Of a stretch of DNA of 64,000 bases, positions 36,910 to 49,523 are shown piece after piece. Made by a program: the position numbers and the translations under genes. Origin of the DNA: Ailanthus altissimus (lineage: Eukaryota; Streptophyta; Magnoliopsida; Sapindales; Simaroubaceae). The notes below the pieces were generated by a model. The model was not told where the DNA came from. It did no database searches and saw only the letters and a program-made list of their open reading frames with translations. Position 1 is the stretch's first letter. Each line of letters opens with the position of its first letter. The stretch spans positions 7,333,501 to 7,397,500 of the forward strand of contig OX327693.1 of NCBI GenBank assembly GCA_946807835.1. The letters are read 5' to 3'.

Positions 36910-39900
36910 TTCAACACAATAGGTGACCTTCAAGTCGTTGGAGGAATCAAGAAGCTTAACAACTAAAATTATAATACATAGACGACATTGATGGAGTCTT
37001 ACCTTCAAGGCTAAGATATTTGGGAGGTCGTTGGCGGGAATAAAGTGAAACAGCCAATAGACAAAGCTACTTTAAAGAAGTGGAAGGTGAAAATCGGTAA
37101 AGCTATGTTCGCCATTAAGACCACAGTTGAAGAAGAAATATTAAAGCACATAAAGAAGGCCAAGACGCCAAATGAAGCATGAGACACCTTTGCATCACTC
37201 TTCTCAAAGAAAAATAACATGCAACTATAGCTTTTAGAGAATGAACTGTTGTCAATTGCACAACGCAACATAACGATCAACCAGTACTTCACAAAGGTAA
37301 AATTCTTGTGTCGTGAAATATCTAAGTTAGATCCTGCCGCTGCTATTGCTGAAACTAAGATGAAAAGAATTATCATCCATGGTTTGAGGCTCGAGTATAG
37401 AAATTTTGTTACTGTTGTACAAGGCTGGCCAACCCAACCATCTCTCATTGAATTTGAAAATTTACTTGCTAATTAAGAAGCGATTGCCAAGTAAATGGGT
37501 GGGGTCTCTTTAAAAGGGGATGAAAAAGCACTCTACATCGACAAAAGGAAAAGCCGATTTAAATGACGTGCTGGTGGAGGATTTAAAAGAGATTATAACA
37601 AGATAAAGAGTTATCACCAAGAAGGTAGCTCATAGACAGAGGGAGTATGGAGGACTCGCGGCAATGGTAGTCAGTTCAACCAAAAGAAAAAGTTTGAAGG
37701 ACAATCTACCATTGTGGAAAAATATGACACATGACAAAAGATTGTTAGTTCAAGAAAAGGTCTGCTAAGGGTAATGCTGCCACATCAAACTCAGAAAGAA
37801 AAAGTGAAGATGAGTGGGATGCTGAAGCGTCTGTTGTTATAAAGAAAAAAGACCTATCACTCTCAGTGATAATGCCTGGACGAATTAATTATGAAAGTGA
37901 TTGGATCGTCGACTCAGGATGTTCAAATCATATGACTGGTGACGAAGAAAAGCTACAAGAAATGACTAAGTACAAAGGAATTCACGTAGTGGTGATAGCC
38001 AATAACTCAAGATTGCTTATAGCTCATATCAGTAACACAGTGCTTGCACCTCGTTACAGTCCTAACAAGGTAACACTTCAAGATGTCTATCATGTCCTCG
38101 ACATGAAAAAGAATCTATTGTCAGTATCACAGTTAACATCTTCTAGACACTATATCTTGTTCGATCCACAAAATGTTAAGATGTATCAAGATTTAAAAAT
38201 CACGGGAATACCAACAATGGAAGAACAACGACTAGAGTCAATCTATGTACTATCAGCAGAGTCAGCTTATGTAGACAAGACTCGAAAGAATGAGACAGTA
38301 AATTTGTGGCATGCACGATTGGGCATGTAAGTTATTATAAGTTAAAAGTGATGATGAACAAGGCAATGCTTAAGGGTCTACCTCAACTTAATGTGAGAGT
38401 GGATACAGTATGTACGAGATGTCAGTACAGCAAGGCACATCAACTACCATATGAAGAGTCAAAGTTTAGAGTTAAGGAGCCATTGGAGTTAGTTCACTCT
38501 GATATGTTTAGACCTGCCAAGCAGCCATCAATTAGTGGTATGCGGTACATGGTGGCATTTATTGATGACTTCTCGAGGTATGTATGGGTTTTCTTTATGA
38601 AGGAAAAATCAGATACTTTTTTAAAGTTCAAGGAATTTAAAGAAATAATTGAAGGAGAAGTCGGAAAGAAATTTTTTTGTCTCCGCACAGATAATGAAGG
38701 AGAATATACCTCTGATAAGTTCTCACAATATCTTCGAGAAAATAAGATATGACATTAGTTCACATGTGCCAACACGCCACAACATAATGGTATTGTAGAA
38801 AGGAAGAATTGGCATCTTGCAGAGATTTGTAAAAGTATGTTGCACGCAAAAAATATACCAGGAAGATTTTGGGCCAGAGGAATGAAAACTGCGGCCCACG
38901 TGATTAATAGGCTTCCTTAACCAATGTTAGGGTTCATATCACCTTTTGAGAAGTTGTGGGATATGAAACCTACAGTGAGTCATTTTCGAGTATTTGGTTA
39001 TATATGCTATGTGTTTGTGCCAAATCACCTGAGAAACAAATTTGACAAAAAAGCAATCAGGTGTATCTTTGTTGGATATGATAACCAACGCAAAGGATGA
39101 AAATATTGTGACCCTATTAATAGGCGGTGCTACACATCAAGGAATGTGTTGTTTGATTAAGCATCTTCATAGTGGTTGCCACAAAAAGAAGAGCTTCCAG
39201 ATTCAAAAGAAATAGAAGAACGACCACAACAAAAGATAGATGAACAAATTGCTGAAATTCGACCGAGCCAAGAAGACATTGATAATAGAAGCAGTGATGA
39301 CAACACCGAGCAAGAGACAACTCAAAATCCTTGGTAAACTGGCATCTATCAACAACCAACAACGCAGGCTAAATATGAAAAAGCAGAACTGCAATCTCTC
39401 AATCTCATCCTCGAAGGTTAATAAGAATACGAAAGCCTAATCCTAAATATGCTAGCTAATGCAGTTATGGCGAAAGAGGAAAATGTTAAGGAGCCTTAGA
39501 CTTTTGAAAAAGCATCACAAAGCTATGAATGGATTAAAGCTATTAAAGAAGAAATCATAGCGTTGGAGCAAAATCAAACTTGGGATTTAGTGCCAAAGCC
39601 AAATAATGTGAAACCTATATCTTGTAAGTGGGTGTATAAGATCAAAAGATGTTTTTATGGATCAGTGGAGAGGTATAAAGCTCGGTTGGTAGCTCGAGGA
39701 TTTTCTCAACAGTATGGACTAGACTATGATGAAACATTTAGTCAAGTAGCCAAGATTACCACAATACGAGTTCTACTTGCATTGACAGCTAGCAAAGATT
39801 GGATATTGTGATAAATGGACATAAAGAATGCTTTTCTACATGGAGAGTTGGATCAGGAGATCTACATGATTCAACCAATGGGATTTGAAAGCAAATTTCA

Positions 39901-40960
39901 TCCTGATTATGTGTGTAAATTAAGAAAAGCATTGTATGAATTAAAGCAAACTCCAAGAGCGTGATATGAAAAAATTGGAGAATTTCTAACATATGGTGGT
40001 TACTCTGTAGTACCAGCTAATTCTAACCTATTCGTCAAAGCTAATGGAAAGAAACTTACAATTGTACTAGTATATGTGGATGACTTAATTATCACTGGAG
40101 ATGAAGAAGAAGAGATTCGTCGAACAAGAGAGAATTTGGCGGTTCGCTTCCAGATGAAAGAGCTTGGACAACTTAAGTATTTTCTTGGGCTCGAAGTTAC
40201 TCAGACAGTAGAATGAATTTTTCTAGAACAACAAAAATATGCCAAAGATTTGTTGCAGAAATTTGGGATGTTAGAGTGCAAGCCTATCTCAACACCGCTA
40301 GAAGCCAATGCCAAGTTGTGTGGTCATGAAGGAAAGGATTTAGAAGATGGAACTATGTATCGACAACTAGTAAAAAGTCTCATTTATTTGACATTGACTC
40401 GACTAGACATTTCTTATGCAGTTGGAGTAATAAATTGATACATGCAAAATCCTAAGAAACCTCACTTAGAAGCAGCTCGACGGATATTGAAATATGTGAG
40501 AGGCACAATTAACTATGGTCTTTTCTACAAGAAAGACCAAGATTGTAAAATAATTGGTTATTGTGATGCTGACTATGCTAGAGATCATGACACACGATAT
40601 TCGACCACTGGGTATTTTTTTAAGATTGGTCAGGAACAGTCTCTTTGTGCAGTAAAAGGCAACCGATTGTATCATTGTCAACTACTGAAGTTGAATACAG
40701 AGCAGCAGCAATGGCAGCTCAAGAAAGTACATGGTTAATGCAATTGATGGAAGATTTATATCAGCCAAGAGATTATAAAGTGTCAATATATTGTGACATT
40801 CGGTTAACAATCTGTTTGACAGAAAATTCAGTTTTTCATGCAAGAACAAAGCATGTAGAGGTGCATTATCACTTTATCCGAGAGAAAGTTCTGCAAGAAT
40901 AAATTGAGTTGTTGTATGTTAAGACCGAAGATTGAGTAGCTGATTTGTTCACAAAAGGCT
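36910..40960 (+). pseudogene. Copia Gag-Pol polyprotein, broken
   Basis: Read across frames and stops: gag (36910-37500, DIWEVVGG, then LLSIAQRNITINQYFTKVK); a nucleocapsid region near 37560-37760; protease WIVDSGCSNHMTG (37901); GAG-pre-integrase LWHARLGM (38307); integrase core with [31 protein letters not shown] and NTPQHNGIVERKN (to about 38800); reverse transcriptase from [12 protein letters not shown] (39582) through [19 protein letters not shown] and the catalytic [10 protein letters not shown] (about 40074); RNase H with GYCDADYA (40556) and [13 protein letters not shown] (about 40675). Stops include TAG near 37013, TGA 37180, TGA 38751, TGA 39810 and TGA near 40214; frames also shift. 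The order integrase before RT is diagnostic of Copia. Confidence 0.9.
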
Positions 40961-41025
40961 TGGGTGTTGATAAGTTCAAAAAGTTTCGAAAACAACTCAA
41001 CGTGGTTAGAAGAACGGAAGTTAGT

Positions 41026-41037
41026 GTTGAGGGGGAG
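41026..41037 (+). other. Polypurine tract
   Basis: GTTGAGGGGGAG directly precedes the 3' LTR, the usual plus-strand primer position. Confidence 0.85.
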
Positions 41038-41496
41038 TGTTAAAATTACAACACTAAATCAAATTAATTACAATACCAAACCCAAGATTAAACTCAAATA
41101 TTTACAAGCTCAATTCTTAAAATTTCTAGATTATGTAAGATATTTTAAAGTTAATAATTAAGGATATAAGTATTATAAACTTGTGTGGTTAATAAATTTT
41201 TATATTATTTTATTTGTGTAATTTTAATTTGTTGTAACTAAGTATACATACTCCTCTCCCTTATTTAATTTTGCAAGCAAGCAAGTTAAGAATAAAGAAT
41301 TGATCAAGTATTTGATCAATTGTTTAGTGTATTAGAGAGTTGAACAAATAATAAGTTCAACAAAGAGTGTATGAGTGTTGAGTTATGAGTGTTGTATTGT
41401 AAATGTAAGAGAGTAAGAATTTCTAAAATTTATATTATAAATTATAAATTTATTGTATTAATAAAAATGTTCAATTTATACTTTATTATTATCACA
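41038..41496 (+). repeat. 3' LTR (459 bp)
   Basis: Begins TGTTAAAATTACAACAC and ends ATTATCACA. It is collinear with the 5' LTR apart from small insertions and deletions. Confidence 0.9.
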
Positions 41497-41900
41497 TTAA
41501 TAATTTTTTTTTACAAAAAAAATATTATTTTTTTTATTTTAATAAAAGAATGAAGTCTTTATGAAATCAATTCCATGATCTGGAGGTTGCCAAAAAGTGC
41601 AGACAGAAACAGGACCCGATCTTGATTGGCAAGAAAACTTCAGCTCCCCTCCCAGCCAATGTCGAAATTTCCCTTGGCAAAACCTTCTCTTCAACTCTTG
41701 AAATTCAAACTGATAGAATATTTTTAGACGAGATCTGAACTTAATTAAATAATAATTGATTAATTTTGATATTATAGCACGTCCACAATAAGACGCATGC
41801 CATCTCCAAGTTGTCTTTTATCAAATACCAAAACAATTAAACCCACCAACAATTCTCCTAAATCAGTGCCTTTAAATTTAAAAATATATTTATTTAAAAA

Positions 41901-42058
41901 AATAATATTACATATTTTAGGATATATTTTAAATTATATTTTAAATAATAATGTATTAAGTAATTATTAAATAATAAATAAATATTATTTTACTATTTAA
42001 TAATTACTTGATACATTATTATTTAAGATATAATTTAAAATATAATTATATTACTAAT
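41901..42058. mobile_element. Palindromic MITE, family of four (copy 1)
   Basis: The two halves are inverted repeats: TTTTAAATTATATTTTAAAT..AATGTATTAAGTAATTATT on the left is mirrored on the right. The edges read AATAATATTACA and, inverted, ATTAGTAATATA. Other copies are at 43646, 45091 and 59099. Confidence 0.75.
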
Positions 42059-43645
42059 AACAGAAAACGCCACCACTAATAATAGAACACGCCATCATTT
42101 TCAACCGTATCACTAATTGTTATTATATTTTGTATTTTATTTTTTTAATATTTATTTAATTATTTTATTTTTTTAAAATAAATATAAAATAAACTAATTA
42201 TATAATGTCGCATGCGAATTCTAATTAAGTTTAAAGTCAGCTATAAAATTTAAGAATATTATAATAATTTTAACAAAATTCATTCAATTTAGCATAAATT
42301 TTTAACAGCGAAGTGGTTTTAGATAATTTTAAAAACAAGAAGTAATTACAGTCCAAACTTAGTGTCTATGTCCTTCTGTCTCTCTCTCTAAATTAACCCT
42401 TTAAATTTACATGTGTTTACACAATTTTTGAACCTTTACATTTAACATCAATGAATGATTGAGATTTAATAGATTAGATGACAGACTTTTATCATTAATT
42501 CAACATCAATGCTTTTTCTGTCTTTCTTCTAACTAATAATCTTCTAGGTGAATTACATAGGTATTTACCTATTTTATTATTTACAATTGAAGAGTTATTG
42601 ATACTTTTTCTTTTTGGTATACTTACTTACTTTTGATGAATTTGTGGAATTCAAATTATAACATGAATCTGATTAAAAATTTTAACATAACCTAACTCAA
42701 ATAAAAAGTAATAGTAAGTTACATGGAAAGGTTGATGTATTTGTTAATACATCAGAGTCTAAAAAATGAATATCTTTTCATAAACATAAAACAAAAATAA
42801 ATATAGATAATATAATTAAAATTGAATAAGATTAGATTAAATTTTAAATTCTAATATTAAAAATTTATAAATAAAAATTTGAAATAAAAGTGAGAATTTT
42901 ATTTTAAATTTCTTTTGTTTACACAAGTCCAAAGCGAGATGAACACAAGAGAATTTTGGTTGTTTTGTTTGTATATGAAATTTATACTATTTTAAAATAA
43001 AATTGAAGGAGGTGAAAGTGCAATTGCAAAATCTGAAAACAATGCATCACAACAAACAAACAATCTTTTTTTCCAATGACTCTTTCTCTCCAATTTTTTT
43101 TCCCGCTTTTTTATAATATTTTTCTCTTTCCAAATCTTTTATTTTGACATTTATATCTTTTTTTTAATTTGATAAATAGAAGATATTTAATAGATTTACT
43201 CCGAAAAATTACATAAATTGAGATTAGAAGAATTATAATCAATTTACACCAAATTGTTTTAAAAAAAATAAAGATAATTATTTCTCTACAAATTTTTTTA
43301 TCCATCAATTTATTTATTTATTTATTTTTGTTTCAATAAAGACTACTAATTGAGGTAAACAACTAGATTGGAACTTCTTTTGAATTAGCAAAATAATTAA
43401 AAGATAATTGATTTTTTCTTATTAATTGTTTATAATTAAATTTTGTAGGGAGTAAAAATACTTTTTTCTTTCTTGATTTTATTCATATTAAAATAGTTAA
43501 GTATTGGATAAAACATTAAAAAAAAAAAAAGAATTCTTAGTTAAAGAGATAGAGCAAAAAAAAAAAAATCAAAAAGAAGAATATAGAATGAGAAAATATT
43601 GAAAGAGATAAAGGAGAGAGAAAAGCATTAATGTTTAATGTTAAA

Positions 43646-43815
43646 TTTAAGAATAATGCTACATATTTTAAGTATTTTAAATTGTATCTTAAGTAATAAT
43701 GTGTCAAATAATTATTAAATAGTGAAATAATGTAAAAGATAATTTTAAAATTTATATTATTTCACTATTTAATTATTTTTGTATACAATTTAAAATGTGT
43801 AATATTGTTATAAAT
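43646..43815. mobile_element. Palindromic MITE (copy 2)
   Basis: GAATAATGCTACATATTTTA..AATTGTATCTTAAGTAATAATGT on the left is mirrored by ..AATTTAAAATGTGTAATATTGTT on the right, with AATAGTGAAATAAT in the centre. About 170 bp. Confidence 0.8.
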
Positions 43816-43982
43816 TTAAAGGCTAAAAACTTTTATAAAAATTTCTGTAATTTGAAGGGCCGCTAATCCTTCCCCATTTTTTATTGTAATTGTTTTTTTT
43901 TATTATTATTATTATTTTGTTACTCTTTTTCTTTATGAGAAAAAAGGGGTTTAAAAAAAATAATATTTTAAAAGCATTGAAA

Positions 43983-44047
43983 AAAGTGATCTTGAACCTG
44001 CAGCTTCTGCTTTGATGGCGGTATTCTAATCAATTGAACTACAATTC
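43983..44047 (-). pseudogene. Plastid-type trnD-GUC relic
   Basis: The minus strand reads AATTGTAGTTCAATTGATTAG, then AATACCGCC, AAGCAGAAGCTGCAGGTTC. This follows the plastid tRNA-Asp(GUC) order: GATTGTAGTTCAATTGGTCAG, AGCACCGCC, anticodon loop, GCGGAAGCTGCGGGTTCGA. The anticodon stem-loop has lost about two bases, so the GUC is not intact. The acceptor 3' part is lost. It is a nuclear insertion of plastid DNA (or of the plastid-derived mitochondrial trnD). Assignment is from memory of the tRNA sequence. Confidence 0.6.
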
Positions 44048-45090
44048 TAAAAAAATAAAATGTACATTCTTATGATTTCATTCACATCATTTCTATTTAG
44101 ATTAATAGCACTATACTTTTGATACAATATCTTATAAAAAATTTAGACTATTAGATAAATTTACATCTAATCATTCAAATAAAAATTTAAATACGTATTA
44201 ATTACAACACATTAATTACTGGACTGAATCATTAAATTTGTATTAATTTAACCATTTAAAAATTATGTAAGATGTGTCAAAAATATGATGTCATGAATCT
44301 TGTCTATATATATATAATTAACAAACTTTTTATTTGCTAAAATTGTCAACCGTTAGATTATAAAAGAAAATGGGTGGCTAAGATTATTAGATTAAATGAC
44401 ATAACTCTTGTTTTTGTCCTTTCACCTTCAATGTTTTTTTTTTTTTGCTATGAATCTAAAAGTCTTATTTCAGTCCTCTTGATGAATCGAAATTGTTGTT
44501 TTTAACCACCTAAATTCAGACATTTCTAGAACTTACAAGTTATTTTTCAGATTAACCACTAGATCTAATTGGACTTTTAATTAAAATTGATGAATAAGGT
44601 TATAACATGTATTTTCCATATTAACTTAGAAATTCTCTTATGAGAAAAATGTTGGAGAAGATACACACTTCAACCACAAATTGGCTTACAGTGTAACTTT
44701 GTAAAATTGAAAAAAATTTCATTGTGTTTTTTTTTTAAAGAAGAAGAAGAAGAAGTAAAAACTTTCCATTATTAAAAACAGAGCAAAGAACACATCAAAA
44801 GAGAATAGAGGTGAAGGTAATGAAAAAGAAGAAAAAAAAAACTGTATGGAAAAGAGCAAAAAAAACATCATATTATTTAATGTAGTAAAATTAATGTTTG
44901 ATGTCATTTAATTTACTAATCTTAGAATCTGTAACACATTTCAAATAGTACTAAAATTATAAATTACACCAACAGTAACATGTTATAGTGTCATTTATCG
45001 TAGCTTGAGCAACATTATTTATTAAAATTATATATATAACTGTTTTTACAATATTTTTATACAAACATGCTAAAAACGGTGTTGTAAAAG
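44048..45090. other. AT-rich intergenic DNA, nothing recognised
   Basis: No supported gene or repeat apart from homopurine (GAA)n-like stretches near 44740-44760. Confidence 0.4.
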
Positions 45091-45278
45091 AGTAATATTA
45101 TAATTCTCAATTAATATTTTAAATTTTATATTTTAAATTGAAGTATCAACTAATTATTGAGTAGTGAAATATAAATTTTAAAATCACTCACAATATTATT
45201 TTATTATTTAATAATTATTTATCACATAAATTAAAATATAAAATTTTAAAATATTATTTAAAAAATGTAATATCATTC
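45091..45278. mobile_element. Palindromic MITE (copy 3)
   Basis: The left part AGTAATATTATAATTCTCAA..AATATTTTAAATTTTATATT is mirrored by the right part ending AAAATGTAATATCATT. A TAGTGAAATA centre is shared with copy 2. Confidence 0.75.
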
Positions 45279-45995
45279 GTTATAAAAATGTTCTTTTTTT
45301 GTATGGCAATGGTATTGTAGCCAAACCACTCAATTACATTGATTTTAAGATCTTTGAATGAGATATTACTTAGAAGTTAGAAAGTGAGAAACAAATTATT
45401 AATAACACTCACATTTTTCTGGGTTTACAAGTAATATTGTTCTGGGTTTTGAATTTAAATTATTTTCCAGTCTTTGGTCAAATGGGTATGGGGATCAACC
45501 CCATTCAAACTTGCAGCTTGTGATTATTGTCGCTTAATCTTTCATTTAACTTCATTAACAAGTCATTCTACTTCCACATTGACTGCAAAATAATCTCTAC
45601 AGTTCCATTATGACTTTTTTCTATAAAAAAATAAAAATAAACACCTATGCTACACTAAAGCTGATTTACCTAGATATTTTAAAACTAGCTACGAACTCAA
45701 TGAAAATCTTCCTGGGTTGATTGGAGTTGACCAAAATGTGATGTTTCTTTTGTAATGGAGTTTGTAGCTACAATGAATGAAAGAAGTGGACTAGATTTAA
45801 TTCTTTATGTGGATTATGAAAAGAAAATTATCACCAAAACCGTGTGGTCCAAATCACGCATCTCATAAGAAATGAGAATTCAACAATTATAGATCATTCA
45901 TTACTTACAACTTATTATAATATGGAGGCACCGATTTTCATCGGTGGTCGAGCTATGTATAATTTACCTACTTTTTAATGCACTTTTAGACTACA

Positions 45996-45996
45996 A

Positions 45997-46029
<33 letters not shown>

Positions 46030-46050
46030 TATTATTATTATTATTATTAT
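45996..46050. repeat. (AAT)n(ATT)n microsatellite
   Basis: About ten AAT units switch to about seven ATT units, forming a self-complementary tract that could fold into a hairpin. Confidence 0.95.
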
Positions 46051-46202
46051 GCATGTTTTGCATTTGAGTGTTTGTTTTAATGAAAAATTTTGTGTATTTT
46101 TTTTTTTATCTAAATTTGAAGTTTGAGTTTAATAGATGCCACGTAATAGAATTATTTATTTTTTTATTGGGTTTTTTTAATTCGAATGGGGTGTGTATAT
46201 AA

Positions 46203-46715
46203 ATGTAAAGTGATATTTTTAATAATTTTAATTATATAATTTGATGAAATATCAATAATATAATTCAATGTAATATCAGTAATAATTTGTATAAAAAATA
46301 ATAATACATATTTTATATTTTAGACCACAATATTAATTTTTTATAGACACTCAAATTCTACATAAAATTGTAACTTTATAACAATTGATAATAATATTCA
46401 ACATGTTATTTATTTATCATTTTGGCATATGATCTTGTTACTTCATTTGCAATTTTTAAAATTTTCTATGTTTGACATAATGCTTGTTTTAATAAAATAA
46501 TTTATTAAGTATACCTTTTTTTATCTGTAAAGAGGAGATTCAATTCTAACATATTTTATAATTCCAATGTAAAGTGATATTTTATTTTTTAGTTCAAGTG
46601 GAGTGTGTGTAAGGATGTAAAGTGATATTTTTAATAATTTTGAATATATAGTTTGATGAAATATCAATAATATAGTCCAATGTAATATTAATAATAATGT
46701 GTATGAAAAATTATT
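46203..46715. repeat. Two direct copies of a 100-bp AT-rich repeat
   Basis: 46203-46300 and 46618-46715 share AAAGTGATATTTTTAATAAT, TTTGATGAAATATCAATAAT and AATGTAATAT. A weaker third copy is at about 57680-57810. The second copy abuts the truncated Copia remnant. Confidence 0.65.
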
Positions 46716-46740
46716 AAGTGATGTTTTTAATATACTATAG

Positions 46741-47115
46741 TATTATTGTTGAGTGATGAAGTATTAAGAGAGGTGGTTGGAGAAAAGATGATAATTGGTT
46801 TATGGAAGAAACTTAATACCCTCTACATGAGGAAGTCTTTGGCGAATAGTCTGTATGTCATGAAGAAGTTGTATAAGAAAGAACTATAATAAAAGGCCAC
46901 ATTGACGTCTTCAACAAGATCATCATAGATCTTGAGACAATATACAATAAGATTAAGGACGAAGATAAGGTCATAATCTTATTATGTTCATTGCCTTCAA
47001 ATTATAAGCACTTTGTAGATATACTCATATACGGTAGGGAGACTTTAATAATAATGAATAATGTTAAAGTCTTATTCAACTTAAAAGAATTAAGAAAGAG
47101 ATCATAATCTGGTAA
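46741..47115 (+). pseudogene. Copia gag fragment
   Basis: Translation gives LSDEVLREVVGEK, LWKKLNTLYMRKSLANSL, then with stops IDVFNKIIIDLE, KDEDKVIILLCSLPSNYKHF and NNVKVLFNLKEL. These are the same blocks as gag at 6815-7168. Confidence 0.8.
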
Positions 47116-47120
47116 CGTTG

Positions 47121-48501
47121 TGTTGTGTGATTTCTATAACACAAACTAACGCAAGTGCACGTATCGCAACAAGTAATAAAGTGATAAGTAGAGTGTCGAT
47201 CCCACGGGGAATTGTTATTACTTGCTAAGTACTAAAATTATGTTCTCCTATTCTTATTAAAGCTATTGGCAATTTAATGGTTTTAATATCTAAACTAACT
47301 AAACAAGAAATAATAATAATTACAAGAATTGAGCAAGGAGAACAATTGTGATAGCACAAATACTCAGATGCCTAGGATTACAATAATCCCTCAATACTTC
47401 ACTTGAATCCAACTACTCCCCTTAGAACTATCAATATGAATGTCAACCAAGAACTCTAATATCCTCACAAGCCTCTTTTGCAGGTCAAGTGAGTATATCT
47501 CATTCAATTAACTATCTATATGTCTATGATAATCAAATTGAAATAAGATTCATTAAGTTCAAATTCTTTAAATGGTCATATATGCCTATGAGTATATGTC
47601 TATCTCATATGAAACTCATGCTTTTACACCATGATCATACATCAATTTATCCATGGCCAACACAAAATTTCCTTTGTCAAGTTCATTAAGGTTCCCTAAT
47701 CAATCTAATACATTTTCATGTAATTAGAAGCATTTAGCATAGAACAAATTGAACAATTCCATACCAATATGATAAATAAGGGAAAATAATCAATCCAAGC
47801 TACATATTGAGTTCACATTGTAATCCTAGCAATAAAACTTAGTTCATAATTGAAAATATAAGTTTAGAGCATCTAACAACATCATTATACATGTTGGAAT
47901 CAACAACAAATACGAATTTGAAGAGAAGAAGAAATTTCCCTTGATGCAATGGTGATGTTCTTCCTCCAAAATGCAAAAATTCTTCTTCTTCCCCTTGATT
48001 TTTGCCTCTTGTTGTTGATTCTTGCTTCCAAGACCCAAATGAAGTGTTTATTTTCGTGCTCTCAATTGCCCATTTGCTCCTTTTTGCCCATTTGGCTAAA
48101 CAATGGGTGTTTATATAGGTAGGGTTGCAAAAAGAGGACAAAAAAGCCCTTAAGGAGTGCCCAGAAATCAGCGCCGCGGCGCTGCGATTCAATGCCGCGG
48201 CGCTCACTTTCTGCAATTGGCGCCGCGGCGCTGAAATCCAGCGCTGCACTGTTGCTACAGTGACTGTAGCAGTGTACTGTAGCTACAGTGTACTGTAGCT
48301 ACAGTGTACTGTAGCTACAGTGCCTCGTTTGTATTTTTATCTCTAATGCTCCCATTTGCGTCCGTTTTCCGGTATTTTTGCTCCGATAATGCTTCAACCT
48401 ATAAAACAACATTAATACGCATAAATAGCCCAATTATTGAGATAAATTGAACAAATATCAAGTTAGGAAGATAAAATAGTTTATACAATTACGCCTTATC
48501 A
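47121..48501 (+). mobile_element. Solo LTR of 1381 bp nested in the Copia gag
   Basis: It begins TGTTGTGTGATTTC and ends CGCCTTATCA, with perfect CGTTG duplications (47116-47120 and 48502-48506). Gag reads on across the empty site. The GTGCACGTATCGCAACAAG / TCGATCCCACGGGGA start resembles LTRs often seen in plant Ty3/gypsy elements; that assignment is tentative. It carries GC-rich palindromes at 48171-48250 and a 16-bp tandem repeat. The minus-strand reading frame 47839-48249 is in the LTR and is not a gene. Confidence 0.85.
48272..48319. repeat. 16-bp palindromic tandem repeat, 3 exact copies
   Basis: GTGTACTGTAGCTACA is repeated three times without change, with degenerate copies just upstream (48253-48271). 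Each unit contains the 12-bp palindrome CTGTAGCTACAG. Confidence 0.95.
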
Positions 48502-48506
48502 CGTTG

Positions 48507-49020
48507 CAAGTTTGGTTATAAAGGAAAAGGATAAAAAGCACAATTAATCAAGAGGGAGATCGAAGAAGTACTATATTTGTAAGAAAGAATGACACTTGAT
48601 AGAGAATTGTCCATAAATAAAAAAGAGGGAGAGATGCTACAAATTATGAGAAAGGCTTTGAAGTTATAAAAACATTGATAGCCTTTGATGAAAAGTGCAC
48701 TGGAGAATGGATACTAGATTCTAGCTGTCGTGTCCATATGTGTCCTAATAAGTTTTAGTTTACCAATTAAAAACCCATTAAAGGTAAAGTATTAATGAAA
48801 AATAATATGGCTGGTGAAGTCATAGGATTGGTGACATAGGGATACAAATGCATAATGGAAAGATTAGGAATTTACTTCGTAGGAATTTGATATCCCTAGA
48901 AAAGCTAAAAGAGTAGTATTCATTAGTGGCAGAAAAAGGAATATTGAGGGTAGTGAAATGATCTATGTTGATAATAAAGGGTAAGAAGCACAAGGGGTTA
49001 TATTTGCTTGATGGGATAGG
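48507..49020 (+). pseudogene. Copia nucleocapsid/protease fragment
   Basis: A zinc-knuckle relic (about 48570-48615) is followed by GEWILDSSC at 48704 and NLISLEKLKE, VAEKGILRV, GKKHKGLYLLDG. It matches the protease region at 7360-7700, with several stops. Sequence to 49523 is non-coding 3' end. Confidence 0.8.
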
Positions 49021-49523
49021 TGTAGGTTGTTCAACATAGGTTGTTGAGAGAATGCAAACCATAAGGCATCATCGAAGATTTGTTCTCTGTGGTGATAAGG
49101 GTCAAAAGGGAATATGTGATAAGACTACCTTATGTAAGAAACATTTGTACATTTGGAGGTCGAACTCACAAGCCCAAGATGTGGTAAATCTAGACAAAGA
49201 CTTAACTAAAATCAATTCTAAGTGAACGATCATAGGTGTGGATGGATCCTAAAAGTCCTTTTATAGATAAATTTTGAATTAAGAAGGGAAAAAGGATTGC
49301 TAGACCTCTTAGTTGGCCTAATTATCTTGAACACTCCTCTATTTTCAAAACTAACTGAAATACTCTTTTTTGGGGGCTGGTTAAGGCATAAAACATCTCT
49401 TGATCGAGATCTTTCAAGTACTAAAAATGGGTATTTTAAATAGTTTTAAAACTAAGGGGGTGTTTAAATTAATTAAGCCAAATTGAGGGGGTCCAACAAT
49501 CCTTCTCCCATTACAGAGGGGTT

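Larger units (their letters stand above)
36246..41496 (+). mobile_element. Full-structure Ty1/copia retrotransposon, inactive
   Basis: 5251 bp with LTRs 36246-36703 and 41038-41496, primer binding site, polypurine tract and a gag-protease-integrase-RT-RNase H region in Copia order. Target duplications TTAAT flank it (36241-36245 and 41497-41501). The LTRs differ at roughly one position in ten over the part compared by eye (about 12 of 105), so the insertion is old. Multiple stops and frame changes disable all genes. Confidence 0.95.

Noticed and set aside
45996..46050. (AAT)n(ATT)n as a terminator or RNA gene
   Set aside because: Explained as a microsatellite hairpin; no flanking gene.
47839..48249. 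136-codon minus-strand frame
   Set aside because: It lies wholly within the solo LTR 47121-48501 and has no protein motif.
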